Source of the DNA: Streptomyces canus
Lineage (GTDB): Bacteria > Actinomycetota > Actinomycetes > Streptomycetales > Streptomycetaceae
Length of the DNA stretch: 64,000 nucleotides
Assembly (NCBI RefSeq): GCF_030815415.1
Contig: NZ_JAUSWW010000001.1
Coordinates: 3,658,001-3,722,000, forward strand
Direction: 5' to 3'
Shown here: positions 16,943 to 25,614 of the stretch, in pieces
How positions within the stretch are numbered: position 1 is the stretch's first letter
Layout of the letters: every line of letters starts with the position of its first letter
Made by a program: the position numbers and the translations under genes
Notes under the pieces: model-generated
Told to the model about the DNA's origin: nothing
What the model saw: the letters and a program-made list of their open reading frames with translations, nothing else
Database searches by the model: none

Positions 16943-17593
16943 TCAGTCGTTGGCGACCACGGGGTAGCGGGGCTCGTTCTCGGCCATCTGCCGCAGCGCG
17001 TCCTTGCGTTCCCGCTTGGAGAGCCGGTCGATGTAGAGGTATCCGTAAAGGTGATCGGTCTCGTGCTGCAAACACCGAGCGAAGTACCCTGTGCCGCGGA
17101 CCTTGATCGGGTTGCCCTTCTCGTCCTGCCCGGTCAGCTCCGCGTAGTCGGGGCGGGCGAGCGGCGCGTACGCGGTCGGCACGGACAGGCAGCCCTCGTT
17201 GCTGTCGTCCAGGACACGCCGGTCGGCGGGCAGGTCGACGAGCTTGGGGTTGCAGACCACGCCGACGTGCCGCTTGCCCTCGTCGTCCATGCAGTCGTAC
17301 ACGAAGACCTTCAGGTCGACGCCGATCTGGTTGGCGGCCAGGCCCACGCCCTCGGCGGTGCGCTGCGAGGCGAACATGTCCGCCACCAGCTGGTCCAGCT
17401 CCGCGCCGAACTCGGTGACGTCCCTGCACTCCTTGTGCAGCACCGGATTCCCGACGACGGTGATGGGCCGCGAGGTCCCACGCTCCCGCCAGCCGTTCTC
17501 CCGCTCCTCGGTCTCCTCGGTGTCGATGACGAAGCCCTCGTCGTCCACGGGGAGCACGCCCGCGTGCTGCTGATCGGTGTCCTGCTGCGCCAT
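16943..17593 (-). CDS. def: Peptide deformylase
   Basis: 216 aa from ATG 17591-17593 (MAQQDTDQQ); an ATG at 17620 is possible but has no ribosome site. All three deformylase motifs are present: GVGLAANQIG (motif 1), EGCLS with the metal-ligand Cys (motif 2), and QHETDHLYG, i.e. HExxH, providing the two His ligands and catalytic Glu (motif 3). It removes formyl groups from nascent proteins. The 50-residue N-terminal extension before the catalytic domain is rich in Asp/Glu and of unknown role. It lies downstream of the TPR gene, separated by repeat copy B. Confidence 0.95.
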   Translation of the reverse strand: MAQQDTDQQHAGVLPVDDEGFVIDTEETEERENGWRERGTSRPITVVGNPVLHKECRDVTEFGAELDQLVADMFASQRTAEGVGLAANQIGVDLKVFVYDCMDDEGKRHVGVVCNPKLVDLPADRRVLDDSNEGCLSVPTAYAPLARPDYAELTGQDEKGNPIKVRGTGYFARCLQHETDHLYGYLYIDRLSKRERKDALRQMAENEPRYPVVAND

Positions 17594-17658
17594 GACCGAC
17601 GTATGCCTTCCTGAAACCATGGGAATTCTGCGAATACAGGGTAAGGGGAGCGCGCCCT

Positions 17659-17728
17659 GAAGGGGCGCGGGGCAGTGTCCGATATGCGGCTCCGGCGCGT
17701 GGGCGCGACCAGTCCACCACGGACCAGC
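17659..17728 (+). repeat. Intergenic repeat, copy B
   Basis: Contains GAAGGGGCGCGGGGC, GATATGCGGCTCCGGCGC and GTGGGCGCGACCAG in the same order as copies A (1391) and C (25515). It lies between two minus-strand genes, so its orientation relative to transcription differs from copies A and C. Confidence 0.7.
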
Positions 17729-17742
17729 AGCCGAAAGACGGC

Positions 17743-18723
17743 CTAACAGACCTCTTCCAGATCACGCCAGTCACGGGAATCCGGGCTGTCGGCGACCCAC
17801 CCGTCCAGCAGCCCCCGGACCAGCGCGGCCGGCGCCGCGACGCCACACTCCCGCTCCGGCACCCACAACTGCCCGTCCGTCCGATGCCCCAGCGGCCCCG
17901 GATGCCCCGGCTCGCTGTGGTCATGCGGATCGAGATGCTCCCCGTCGCCCTCGTCTGACGGCATCTGCGACTCGGAACACATCCGGCACAGCAGCCGAAC
18001 GGAAGACGACCAGTCCTCCGCGGCGAACCCCGCGTCGGAGGCGAGCTGCTCCAGGGCGTCCCGGTCGGCCTCCGTCGCGGCCTCCAGCAGCACCACCCAC
18101 GTCGGCACCGGCGACGGCGCCCACAGCTCGATCTCGTCGAACACGGGGTACGAGTGCCCGGCAGCGGTGGTCCGCTCGCCGTGCGGCACCCCGTCGTGGA
18201 GCACGACCTCACCCCAGCGCCGCCCGGACGACGGCAACGGGATCGACAGCACCTCGATGCGGGCCGGATCCAGCCGCCGACCCCACACCACCTCGGCCTC
18301 CCCCTCCGGGGACAGCCGTACGGCGGCGCTGCCGAGGTCCATGCCGGCCGGCTCCCCGGGGTCCGCGGCCCCGCCGGGCACCCGCAGCCCGTAGGCCTGC
18401 CAGGCCCGCCGGGCCAGCGGCCAGTCCTGGAGCGCGGTGGCCGCGATGCCGACGTTCCACCAGTCGGGTGCGCCCGTCTCCCGGTCGAGCAGCGCGACGG
18501 CCCTGAGGCCCGCGGCCCGCGCCTGCTCCCAGTCGTGCCGGAACTTGTGCAGCAGGGCGAGGTTGAACCAGGACTCGGACAGCCAGGGCTCCAGATCGGC
18601 GGCGCGCGTCAGCAGCGCGCCCGCGTCCTCGTACCGACCGTCGCCGATCAGCGTGAACGCGCGGTCTGTGGCCTGCCGCCAGGAGGCGGAGGGCCGGTGC
18701 CGTCCCTTGCCGAAGATCCTCAC
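17743..18723 (-). CDS. TPR-containing protein, function unknown
   Basis: 326 aa from GTG 18721-18723 (VRIFGKGRHRPSASW), preceded by a GGCGGG stretch; an ATG at 18825 would add 34 low-complexity residues and leave a three-base gap to the upstream gene. Residues about 15-110 contain two TPR-like helices (DGRYEDAGALLTRAADLEP, then ESWFNLALLHKFRHDWEQAR). The C-terminal half has SWSSSVRLLCRMCSES and a His-rich segment around DPHDHSEPGHPGPLGH that might bind metal. Probably the third gene of the HD-GYP/HD cluster. Confidence 0.75.
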   Translation of the reverse strand: MRIFGKGRHRPSASWRQATDRAFTLIGDGRYEDAGALLTRAADLEPWLSESWFNLALLHKFRHDWEQARAAGLRAVALLDRETGAPDWWNVGIAATALQDWPLARRAWQAYGLRVPGGAADPGEPAGMDLGSAAVRLSPEGEAEVVWGRRLDPARIEVLSIPLPSSGRRWGEVVLHDGVPHGERTTAAGHSYPVFDEIELWAPSPVPTWVVLLEAATEADRDALEQLASDAGFAAEDWSSSVRLLCRMCSESQMPSDEGDGEHLDPHDHSEPGHPGPLGHRTDGQLWVPERECGVAAPAALVRGLLDGWVADSPDSRDWRDLEEVC

Positions 18724-18828
18724 GATTCCCGCCTGCCAGTTCCGTTCAGTGGGCTGGCCATCGCCCCCGGACACCCTCTTCTTCGCATCCAACCATGCGC
18801 GGCTGGAAGGGCGCTCATTACCCATGGG

Positions 18829-20061
18829 TTACCCAACCGAGGGCAGGGTAAGACTGTCCCTGGCCAGCACCCGGGCCAGCGCCTCCACGACCTCGGGCGC
18901 GTAGTCCCCCGCGGTGGCGAGCCGCAGCTCCTCCAGGGCGGTGAGGGGCCCGCCGGGTCCGGCCTCCCGCGCCTTCTCCTCGTAGGCGTTCACCGCCCGC
19001 ACGATCCGTGCGGCGACAGGCTGCTGCCGGTAGGGGTCGGCCTGCCGCTCCACGACCACGGCGACCGTGCCGTCCACCCCCGTCTGCCGTACGACGGCCC
19101 CGCCGAGCAGGGCGATCCGCCGCTGCTCCTCGGTGGGCAGCCCCGCGGTGGCCCCCGCCGGGACGGGGTCGATCAGGCTCAGCTGCCCGATGTCGTGCAT
19201 GAGGGCGGCGTACTCCAGGACGGTGAGATCGGGCCCGGTCAGCCCCAGGTCCCGCCCCACGGCCTTGCTGAGCTCGGCGACGCGGCGGGCGTGCCCTGCG
19301 GGGGTGTACCCGGCGATCTCGGTGGCCCTGGCGAGGGAGGCGATGGTCTGCCGGTAGGTGGTCCGTACGGCGGCGTACCGCCGGAAGGCCAGCTGGGTGA
19401 GGAGGAGGGGCACGGAGAACACGGGCAGCGCCCACAGTCCGACGACGGCGACCGCGAGGGCCATCACCGCGCCGGTCGCGCAGACGGCGGACCCGATGCC
19501 GAGCAGGGCCCGCAGCTCGTGCCTCAGCAGCGGGGCGAAGGGCCAGCGGGTGCGGGAGTGCGCGAGTGCGGCGGCGAGCACGGCGTCGCAGAGTGCCGTG
19601 AGGGCGAGGAGCGCGATCAGGACGAGGGCGTACGCCGGTCCGGCCCAGTCGTCCTGGACGCCCCGGTTGTAGAGGGGCTGGAAGCAGACGGCGCAGAAGG
19701 CGGTGCTGAGCAGACGCCGCGAGAGATGGTCGATCATCGGCCCCTGCCCGCGCGCGATGTGCGGCACGCTGGCGAGGAGCGCGGCGGCGAGCACGACGGT
19801 GATCACCTGGAGGACCCCGTGCGTGGTGGGCCGCCCGGCGTCCGCCCCGAGCAGCGCGTACGCCAGCGCCCCGGCGGCCCCGAGCGGCGCGGCCTCCCGG
19901 ACCCGGGCACCGGTCCACCGCGCGAGCTCCCCGCCGGTGATCAGCACCCCGAAGGCCAGCGCGACCCCGCGCTCCTCGAGCCCCGTCCAGAGAACGACCC
20001 CGAGCGACACAAGAGCGAGAACCCCCGCCGAACCATGCACAAGCAGCCGGGGCCACCTCAT
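18829..20061 (-). CDS. Membrane protein with degenerate HD-type domain lacking GYP
   Basis: 410 aa. About six hydrophobic segments fill residues 1-225. A C-terminal HD-type domain begins near GHARRVAELSKAVGRDLGLT and keeps the metal dyad in ALMHDIGQLSLID. The HHERxDGSGYP signature of c-di-GMP phosphodiesterases is replaced by VVERQADPYRQQP, so catalysis of that type is unlikely. The start overlaps the stop of the true HD-GYP gene by four bases (ATGA), so the two proteins are probably made together and may form a sensor pair. Confidence 0.8.
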   Translation of the reverse strand: MRWPRLLVHGSAGVLALVSLGVVLWTGLEERGVALAFGVLITGGELARWTGARVREAAPLGAAGALAYALLGADAGRPTTHGVLQVITVVLAAALLASVPHIARGQGPMIDHLSRRLLSTAFCAVCFQPLYNRGVQDDWAGPAYALVLIALLALTALCDAVLAAALAHSRTRWPFAPLLRHELRALLGIGSAVCATGAVMALAVAVVGLWALPVFSVPLLLTQLAFRRYAAVRTTYRQTIASLARATEIAGYTPAGHARRVAELSKAVGRDLGLTGPDLTVLEYAALMHDIGQLSLIDPVPAGATAGLPTEEQRRIALLGGAVVRQTGVDGTVAVVVERQADPYRQQPVAARIVRAVNAYEEKAREAGPGGPLTALEELRLATAGDYAPEVVEALARVLARDSLTLPSVG

Positions 20062-21347
20062 CGGTGCGCTTCGGGGCGGCTGGAGACCGGGCGTCGGGGC
20101 CTCGGTGGGCGTTCCTCGTCCGCGGTCACCGCGGGGCGCCAGCCGTGTCTGCTCAGCGCCCGCACCAGCGCCGTGACCATCCGCGGGTCGAACTGCGACC
20201 CCGCGCAGCGCTCCAGCTCCTCCAGCGCGGTGGCGACAGGCCGCGCCCGGCGATAGGACCGCGTCGACGTCATGGCGTCGAAGGCGTCGGCGACCGCCAC
20301 CACTCGCGCGGACTCGGGGATCTGGCTCCCCACCAGCCCGTACGGATACCCGCTCCCGTCCAGCCGCTCGTGGTGATGCAGGACGGCAGCCCGCGCCTCC
20401 CCCAGAAACGAGATCCCCCGCACCATCTCGTGCCCGTACTCGGGATGCAGTTCGATGACGCGCCGCTCTTCCGGGGTCAGCGGCCCGTCCTTGCGCAGCA
20501 GCCGTGTCGGCACGCCGAGCTTGCCGACGTCGTGGAGGATCCCGGCGAACCGGAGCACCTCGACGCGGCCCTCGTCCATGCCTAGTTCACGGGCGATCAT
20601 CATCGAGGCCTGGCCGACGCGCTCGCTGTGTCCGCGGGTGTACTCGTCCTTGATGTCGACGGCCTGCACGAGTGCGCGGATGGTGGCCTGATGGGCGGCC
20701 TGTTCCCGGTGGTACTGGGCGAAGGCCCACCAGGACACGCACATCGGCAGCAGCACGAGCAGCGCGGCGACGGGCCCGTACGGGCTGCGCCACAGCACGG
20801 CCATCATCAGCCCGGCGAGCCCGTGCACGGCGATCGGTGCGAGGGAACGTACGAAGAGACCGCGCCAGGCCAGTCGTACCGGCACCCGCTCGGCGAGCGC
20901 CAGGATGCCACCGTCCAGAACGGTGAGCACCAGACAGAAGGCGATGACGGCCGCCCCGGCCGGGACGAGCACGTAGGGAAAGTCGGGGGCCACGACGGCG
21001 TCCCTGCCGCCCAGCGTCCAGTGCACCCGGGACGCCACCCAGACGGCGACGGCGAGTTGGGCGGCCCGCCAGATCCGGTGGATCGCGTGCGGCCGCTGCA
21101 CGACCGGGGAGAGCAGCGCCCCCGGCAGCGCGACGAGCGCGGCGGCGGGGGGCGGCAGCAGAAAGGCCGCGGCGAGCAGCACGGGGTAGAAGGTGCCGGA
21201 CAACCGCTCGCCCCCGGCATAGAGGGCGGCGAGCAGGGCAACCGCCCACCAGGGGGCGGTCACCGCCGGCAACGCGTGCACGCAGTACAGGGCGCCGAGG
21301 GCGACACCGACCACGTACACGCGTGCCCGTGCCGCTGTCCCCTCCAT
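20058..21347 (-). CDS. Membrane HD-GYP domain protein, probable c-di-GMP phosphodiesterase
   Basis: 429 aa. Six or so hydrophobic segments occupy residues 1-215, followed by a cytoplasmic HD-GYP domain: DEYTRGHSERVGQASMMIA, ILHDVGKLGVP (HD metal dyad), LTPEERRVIELHPEYGHEM, and HHERLDGSGYPYGL. All residues expected for an active domain are seen. Known: HD-GYP proteins hydrolyse cyclic di-GMP, a central signal in Streptomyces development. It heads a run of three closely spaced minus-strand genes, 127 bases downstream of rsrA. Confidence 0.88.
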   Translation of the reverse strand: MEGTAARARVYVVGVALGALYCVHALPAVTAPWWAVALLAALYAGGERLSGTFYPVLLAAAFLLPPPAAALVALPGALLSPVVQRPHAIHRIWRAAQLAVAVWVASRVHWTLGGRDAVVAPDFPYVLVPAGAAVIAFCLVLTVLDGGILALAERVPVRLAWRGLFVRSLAPIAVHGLAGLMMAVLWRSPYGPVAALLVLLPMCVSWWAFAQYHREQAAHQATIRALVQAVDIKDEYTRGHSERVGQASMMIARELGMDEGRVEVLRFAGILHDVGKLGVPTRLLRKDGPLTPEERRVIELHPEYGHEMVRGISFLGEARAAVLHHHERLDGSGYPYGLVGSQIPESARVVAVADAFDAMTSTRSYRRARPVATALEELERCAGSQFDPRMVTALVRALSRHGWRPAVTADEERPPRPRRPVSSRPEAHR

Positions 21348-21474
21348 GACGCCCCTTTGAGATCTCCCGAGCCGGCTCAGCTTCGGAGCCTAGGAGGGCA
21401 AGAGGGGGTTCCGCGGGCCGATTACCCGCGGATTAGCACGTTCGAGTGACGACAGCCCGTTCCTCGAAGGGAGT

Positions 21475-21780
21475 TCAGGCCTCCTGGGCCGGGGCCGCGG
21501 TGATGTCGTGGTCGGGCACCGCCTGCCCGGAGCGGATCAGATCGAGCCGCCCCAGGACCTTGGAGCGCAGGTCGGTGGGGACGTCGTCATGACCGCAGCA
21601 CCGCTTGACCAGCTTCTTCACGGCCTCTTCCAGGCCGTACTTCTCCAGGCACGGCGAGCACTCCGTGAAGTGCTGCTTGAACTTGTCGCGGTCGACGTCC
21701 GGCATCTCACTGTCGAGGAACTCGTAGAGATGATCGAGTACCTCACTGCAGTCCGTCTCGTGCGGCTCTCCGCAGCTCAT
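21475..21780 (-). CDS. rsrA: RsrA, zinc-binding redox-sensitive anti-sigma factor
   Basis: 105 aa, identical in length to S. coelicolor RsrA. Cysteines and histidine sit at the established positions: C3, C11, H37, C41, C44, C61, C62, with the ZAS motif HFTECSPC. Known: reduced RsrA holds zinc and binds SigR; disulfide stress forms an intramolecular disulfide, releases zinc and frees SigR. Its start overlaps the sigR stop by four bases, keeping sigma and anti-sigma in balance. Confidence 0.97.
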   Translation of the reverse strand: MSCGEPHETDCSEVLDHLYEFLDSEMPDVDRDKFKQHFTECSPCLEKYGLEEAVKKLVKRCCGHDDVPTDLRSKVLGRLDLIRSGQAVPDHDITAAPAQEA

Positions 21781-22625
21781 GAGCCCGAACCTTTCGCTTC
21801 GTTCGACTCTCCGGCGCCGGCCGGGACCAGCCCGCGCTCACGGGCGTAGTCCTCGAGCATGCCGCGCAGTTGACGGCGGCCCCGGTGCAGCCGGGACATC
21901 ACCGTACCGATGGGTGTCCCCATGATGTCCGCGATCTCCTTGTACGCAAAGCCCTCGACGTCCGCCAGGTAGACGGCGATGCGGAATTCCTCGGGGATCG
22001 CCTGGAGCGCTTCCTTCACGTCCGAGTCGGGCAGGTGGTCGAGCGCCTGCGACTCGGCGGAGCGCAGACCGGTCGACATGTGCGACTCGGCACGTGCGAG
22101 CTGCCAGTCCTCGATCTCCTCGGCCGCGGAGCGCTGGGGTTCACGCTGCTTCTTGCGGTACGAGTTGATGAAGGTGTTGGTCAGGATCCGGTACAGCCAG
22201 GCCTTCAGGTTGGTGCCCTCGCGGAACTGGTGGAAGGACGCGTACGCCTTGGCGTACGTCTCCTGCACCAGGTCCTCGGCGTCGGCCGGGTTGCGCGTCA
22301 TGCGCAGGGCGGCCGAGTACATCTGGTCGAGGAATTCGAGCGCGTCCCGCTCGAAGCGCGCGGTGCGCTCCGAGGTGGTCTCCGTGCTCGTGCCCTGGCC
22401 CTCGGGCTGCTCCGCCTGGCCGTGTTCGGTCCCTGCGTCGGTACCGGGAACCGGACCCACCTCCTCAAGATTGCGGGCAGGACCGAAACCGATCCCACCA
22501 GAATCGGAGGATAGAACACGATCCGGTCCGCCCGCCGCCCGAATAGGGCCGGTCTTGGCCGCGTGCAGCACCGTCCAGTCCAGGTCAGCGCGGCTGCTGC
22601 GGCTCGGGCAGATGGTCGAACCCAT
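21777..22625 (-). CDS. sigR: SigR, ECF sigma factor for thiol-oxidative stress, with long and short forms
   Basis: 282 aa from ATG 22625, or 227 aa from GTG 22460 (VGPVPGTDAG). Sigma region 2 includes DAEDLVQETYAKAYASFHQF and region 4 includes YKEIADIMGTPIGTVMSRLH. Known: in S. coelicolor a 227-aa stable form and a 55-residue-longer unstable form (SigR') come from two promoters. The 55-residue difference here matches exactly. The long form's autoregulated promoter is visible at 22685-22710. SigR controls thioredoxin, mycothiol and proteolysis genes. Confidence 0.96.
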   Translation of the reverse strand: MGSTICPSRSSRADLDWTVLHAAKTGPIRAAGGPDRVLSSDSGGIGFGPARNLEEVGPVPGTDAGTEHGQAEQPEGQGTSTETTSERTARFERDALEFLDQMYSAALRMTRNPADAEDLVQETYAKAYASFHQFREGTNLKAWLYRILTNTFINSYRKKQREPQRSAAEEIEDWQLARAESHMSTGLRSAESQALDHLPDSDVKEALQAIPEEFRIAVYLADVEGFAYKEIADIMGTPIGTVMSRLHRGRRQLRGMLEDYARERGLVPAGAGESNEAKGSGS

Positions 22626-22684
22626 GCGGCGGACTTCCTCTCTACGACGGTCGGTGCTGGTTCTTCAGCACTTCTGTCCGCCAC

Positions 22685-22710
22685 AACAGAGCTCCGGAGC
22701 TCAGCATTCC
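22685..22710 (-). promoter_or_regulatory. SigR-dependent autoregulatory promoter (sigRp2-like)
   Basis: On the minus strand, GGGAAT (-35, complement of 22706-22711) is followed by exactly 18 bases and GTT (-10, complement of 22685-22687). This is the established SigR consensus. It lies 60 bases upstream of the long sigR start, so induction would make SigR'. The spacer contains the palindrome AGCTCCGGAGCT. Confidence 0.9.
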
Positions 22711-22717
22711 CGAGCCT

Positions 22718-23347
22718 TTACCCGAGTGACCCGGCCCACTTCACCACCGCGTCGGTGATGAGTGTCACGGCCTGTTCCTGGGTGAGGTCCGCCTTCTTCG
22801 GCACCGCGAACCCATGATCCCCGTACGGCACCTCGACCAGTTCATGAGCGCCGTCCGGGAACTCCTCCGGCCTCCCGAAGGGGTCGTTGCCGCCCTGTAC
22901 GACCAGCGTGGGCACCCCGGACCCGAGCAGTTCGTGGGCGCGGGACTTCTCGGGCCTGCCGGGCGGATGCAGGGGGAAGCTGAGGGCGAGCACGGCGGCG
23001 GCGCCCAGCTCGACGGCGGTGCGGCAGGCCACGCGGGCCCCGGCGCTGCGTCCGCCGGAGACGACGGGCAGCCCCGGCCCGGCCACGGCGGGCCAGATCC
23101 CCCGCCATCCCACGTCGAGGGTCTTCGGCGGAGACGCCACCTTCTTGCCCGCCACCCGCCAGGGCTGCTCGACGAGCGCGACGCTCACGCCGTGGTCCGG
23201 GAGAGTCCCCGCGAGGGCCTGCAGATCCCTCGCCTCGATCCCTCCGCCGGCACCATGGCTGACGGCGAGCACGAGGCGTGCCTTCTGCGCGGGGTGCCAG
23301 GTGATGCGGGCGTCGCCGGCATCCGTACCGATGATCTCGGTGGTCAT
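22718..23347 (-). CDS. Alpha/beta hydrolase of the dienelactone hydrolase/KANL3-TEX30 type
   Basis: 209 aa from ATG 23345-23347 (MTTEIIGTDAGDARITW), preceded by AGGTGA. The catalytic triad is readable: nucleophile in GGRSAGARVA, Asp in VVQGGNDPFGRP, His in VPYGDHGF. An oxyanion segment SHGAGGG follows the first strand. The substrate is unknown. It lies upstream of sigR in the same direction; the SigR promoter sits just after its stop, so the hydrolase need not be in the SigR operon. Confidence 0.85.
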   Translation of the reverse strand: MTTEIIGTDAGDARITWHPAQKARLVLAVSHGAGGGIEARDLQALAGTLPDHGVSVALVEQPWRVAGKKVASPPKTLDVGWRGIWPAVAGPGLPVVSGGRSAGARVACRTAVELGAAAVLALSFPLHPPGRPEKSRAHELLGSGVPTLVVQGGNDPFGRPEEFPDGAHELVEVPYGDHGFAVPKKADLTQEQAVTLITDAVVKWAGSLG

Positions 23348-23469
23348 ATTCGTCACCTGGCGAGGATGCCCCACGTCGGCACGAGTCCAGGCGGATGCCC
23401 CCGACAGAGGAACCTCAGGAACACGCCCGCGACTGATCACCGGTTGGGGTGATCACGCCAAAAAGGCAG

Positions 23470-23880
23470 CACAGGCGTACGGGAGTCGCACATACGGTCA
23501 CCTGGTGGAAGGAAGTCGGACCAGCCCATCGGGACCGAGAACCAACGTCACGCCCTGGCTGGCCGAGGGTTCCTCGGTGCCCCAGCGGCAACTCATCCGA
23601 GATTTCTGGAAGTCCCGCGCCAAGGCTTTGAAGGACATCAAGGACCGGCTGCCTGTCAGGCAGCGGGCCGGCCTACCTGGCCACAAGAAGAAGCGCGACG
23701 CCACTCCGACGCTGAACCCTCCCACTGGACGGGTGCTCGGCATCGACTGGGGCGTGAAAGAGATCGCGACCACGACCAGCGACGGCCACGACCTCCCACA
23801 CCCCGACCACGGCAGGAAGGCCCGGCAGCAACTGTCCCGGTACGACCGCGTACCAGAAGATCGCCGCCTGAGCCAGGAAT
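23470..23880 (+). pseudogene. Truncated tnpB remnant with internal deletion
   Basis: The translation around this stretch contains blocks of a second IS1341-type TnpB subfamily: SSVPQRQLIRDFWKSRAKAL, then LPVRQRAGLPGHKKKRDATP and TLNP, then GRVLGIDWGVKEIATTTSDG (RuvC Asp region) and LPHPDHGRKARQQLSRYDRV. The middle, between TLNP and GRVLG, is missing, and everything after the first RuvC segment (second catalytic Glu, zinc finger, final Asp) is gone. A hairpin, CCCTCTTCCCGCGAGGGAGG, follows at 23881. It cannot encode a functional nuclease. It is a different lineage from the intact tnpB at 6530. Confidence 0.8.
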
Positions 23881-23911
23881 CCCTCTTCCCGCGAGGGAGG
23901 GGGCAGTCGGG

Positions 23912-24727
23912 TCAGAAGAGTGTGCCCTCTTCGGGCCCCTCCAGCTCGGTCAGCAGCTCCGGTCCGTTGTTGCGGACGTTGCTGACGGCCGTGGAGACCG
24001 GGTAGGCGCGCATCAGCCCTGCCGGGGGCGGCTCCAGGAGGGAGCGGAGGTCCTCGACGTCGGTGCGGGAGGGGTCCAGCCAGGAGTCCCAGCGGTCCGG
24101 CGTCAGCATCAGCGGCATCCGGGGGTGGATGTCGGCGAGGGCGTACGGTCCGTCGGCCGGGGCGATCGCGAGCGGGGTGGACTCCGCCTCGGTGGTGATG
24201 ACCGAGCAGGTCACCCACCAGGCCTGCGGGTGGTCGTCCGGGAGGGTCTTGTCCCGCCAGAACTCGTACAGCCCCGCCATCGCGAACACCGACCCGTCGG
24301 CCGGCAGCACGAAGTACGGCTGCTTGCGCGGCCGCTTCTTCTTGCCCTCGACCTCCAGGTCCCGCTCCGCCTTGGCGGTGACCCACTCGTAGTAGCCGTC
24401 GGCGGGGATGATGCAACGGCGGGAGGAGAAGGCCCGCTTGTACGACGGCTTCTCGTGGACGGTCTCGGCGCGGGCGTTGATCATCCGGGCGCCGCCCTCG
24501 GGGGTCTTCGACCAGCTCGGCACCAGTCCCCACTTGAGCGTGCGCAACTGGCGAACCGGGCGTGGATCATCCGCGTCCTTGAGAGGACGGTCGAGGACGG
24601 CGTAGACCTCCTTGGTAGGGGCCACGTTGTAGTCGGGGGCCAGTGTCTCCTCGGGCTCCCACTTCTCGATCTCAAAGATTCCTGCGAGATCCTCGGGCCC
24701 ACGACTCGCTGCATACCGTCCGCACAT
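23912..24727 (-). CDS. SRAP domain protein (YedK/HMCES), abasic-site DNA-protein crosslinker
   Basis: 271 aa from ATG 24725-24727, chosen because MCGRYAAS places the catalytic Cys at residue 2, which must be exposed after Met removal. Other active-site residues are visible: NARAETVHEKP (Asn), ADGYYEW (Glu), and IHPRMPLML (His). Known: SRAP proteins form a stable thiazolidine link to abasic sites in single-stranded DNA and shield them from breakage. It is divergent from the M50-like gene with a 50-base gap. Confidence 0.92.
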   Translation of the reverse strand: MCGRYAASRGPEDLAGIFEIEKWEPEETLAPDYNVAPTKEVYAVLDRPLKDADDPRPVRQLRTLKWGLVPSWSKTPEGGARMINARAETVHEKPSYKRAFSSRRCIIPADGYYEWVTAKAERDLEVEGKKKRPRKQPYFVLPADGSVFAMAGLYEFWRDKTLPDDHPQAWWVTCSVITTEAESTPLAIAPADGPYALADIHPRMPLMLTPDRWDSWLDPSRTDVEDLRSLLEPPPAGLMRAYPVSTAVSNVRNNGPELLTELEGPEEGTLF

Positions 24728-24777
24728 ACGTGCCACACTGCCAGACTCCGTATGACCAAAGGGAGCCACCGCCGAAC

Positions 24778-25491
24778 ATGGACACCAGCACAGCGACCTC
24801 TCTCTGGGACGAGCTGATCGGCACCCAGCCCGACCCCGACCTGTGGGTGGTTCTGGCCACCTTGGTCGCGGCGCTCGCCATAGTGGTCCCGCACGGTCTG
24901 TGGCGTGTCTCGCGCAACGCCATCACCATCGCCCACGAGGGCGGCCACGGTCTGATCGCCCTGCTCACCGGTCGCACCCTCACCGGTATCCGGCTGCACT
25001 CCGACACCAGCGGCCTCACGGTCAGCCGGGGCAAGCCGCACGGCATCGGCATGATCCTCACCGCGGCGGCCGGCTACACCGCTCCCCCGTTGCTGGGCCT
25101 GGGCGGCGCGGCCCTGCTGGCCACGGGCCGCATCACCCTGCTGCTCTGGGTGGCCACGGCCCTGTTGGTGGCGATGCTGGTGATGATCCGCAACGCGTAC
25201 GGCGCCCTGACCGTCGTCGTCACCGGCGCCACGTTCGTGGTGGTGTCCTGGCTTTCGGGCCCCCAGGTCCAGGCGGCCTTCGCGTACGCGGCGGTGTGGT
25301 TCCTGCTGACGGGCGGCGTCCGTCCCGCTTTCGAGTTGCAGGCGAAGCGGGTGCGGGGAGGGGCCGGCGACTCGGACGCGGACCAGCTGTCACGCCTGAC
25401 GCATGTACCGGCGGGCCTGTGGTTGTTCCTGTTCCACGCGGTGAGCCTGTGCTCACTGATAGGCGGCGGCCGGTGGTTGCTGGAGGTGTGA
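24778..25491 (+). CDS. M50-like (HEGGH) integral membrane protein
   Basis: 237 aa from ATG 24778, preceded by GGGAGC. About six hydrophobic segments are visible. HEGGHGLIALLTGR near residue 53 matches the HExxH zinc motif of intramembrane metalloproteases placed at the membrane edge. Known: this family in actinobacteria is annotated as M50 family or FtsH-type membrane metalloprotease-like. A second metal ligand (usual NxxPxxxLDG) is not clear, so proteolytic activity is uncertain. Confidence 0.75.
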   Translation: MDTSTATSLWDELIGTQPDPDLWVVLATLVAALAIVVPHGLWRVSRNAITIAHEGGHGLIALLTGRTLTGIRLHSDTSGLTVSRGKPHGIGMILTAAAGYTAPPLLGLGGAALLATGRITLLLWVATALLVAMLVMIRNAYGALTVVVTGATFVVVSWLSGPQVQAAFAYAAVWFLLTGGVRPAFELQAKRVRGGAGDSDADQLSRLTHVPAGLWLFLFHAVSLCSLIGGGRWLLEV

Positions 25492-25514
25492 TGCAGCCCC
25501 GAAGGCGCTCATCA

Positions 25515-25580
25515 CAGGGGCGCGGGGCCGTATCTGTCAGCGGCTCCGCCGCAGGGCGCGACCAGCCACGATGGCGCAGC
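25515..25580 (+). repeat. Intergenic repeat, copy C
   Basis: Contains CAGGGGCGCGGGGCCGTATC, CAGCGGCTCCGCCGC and GGGCGCGACCAGCCACGATG, aligned to copies A and B. It fills most of the gap between the M50-like gene and aroA. Confidence 0.7.
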
Positions 25581-25614
25581 ACTCGACAGGCAACCCCCTA
25601 CTAAAGTGGACCCC

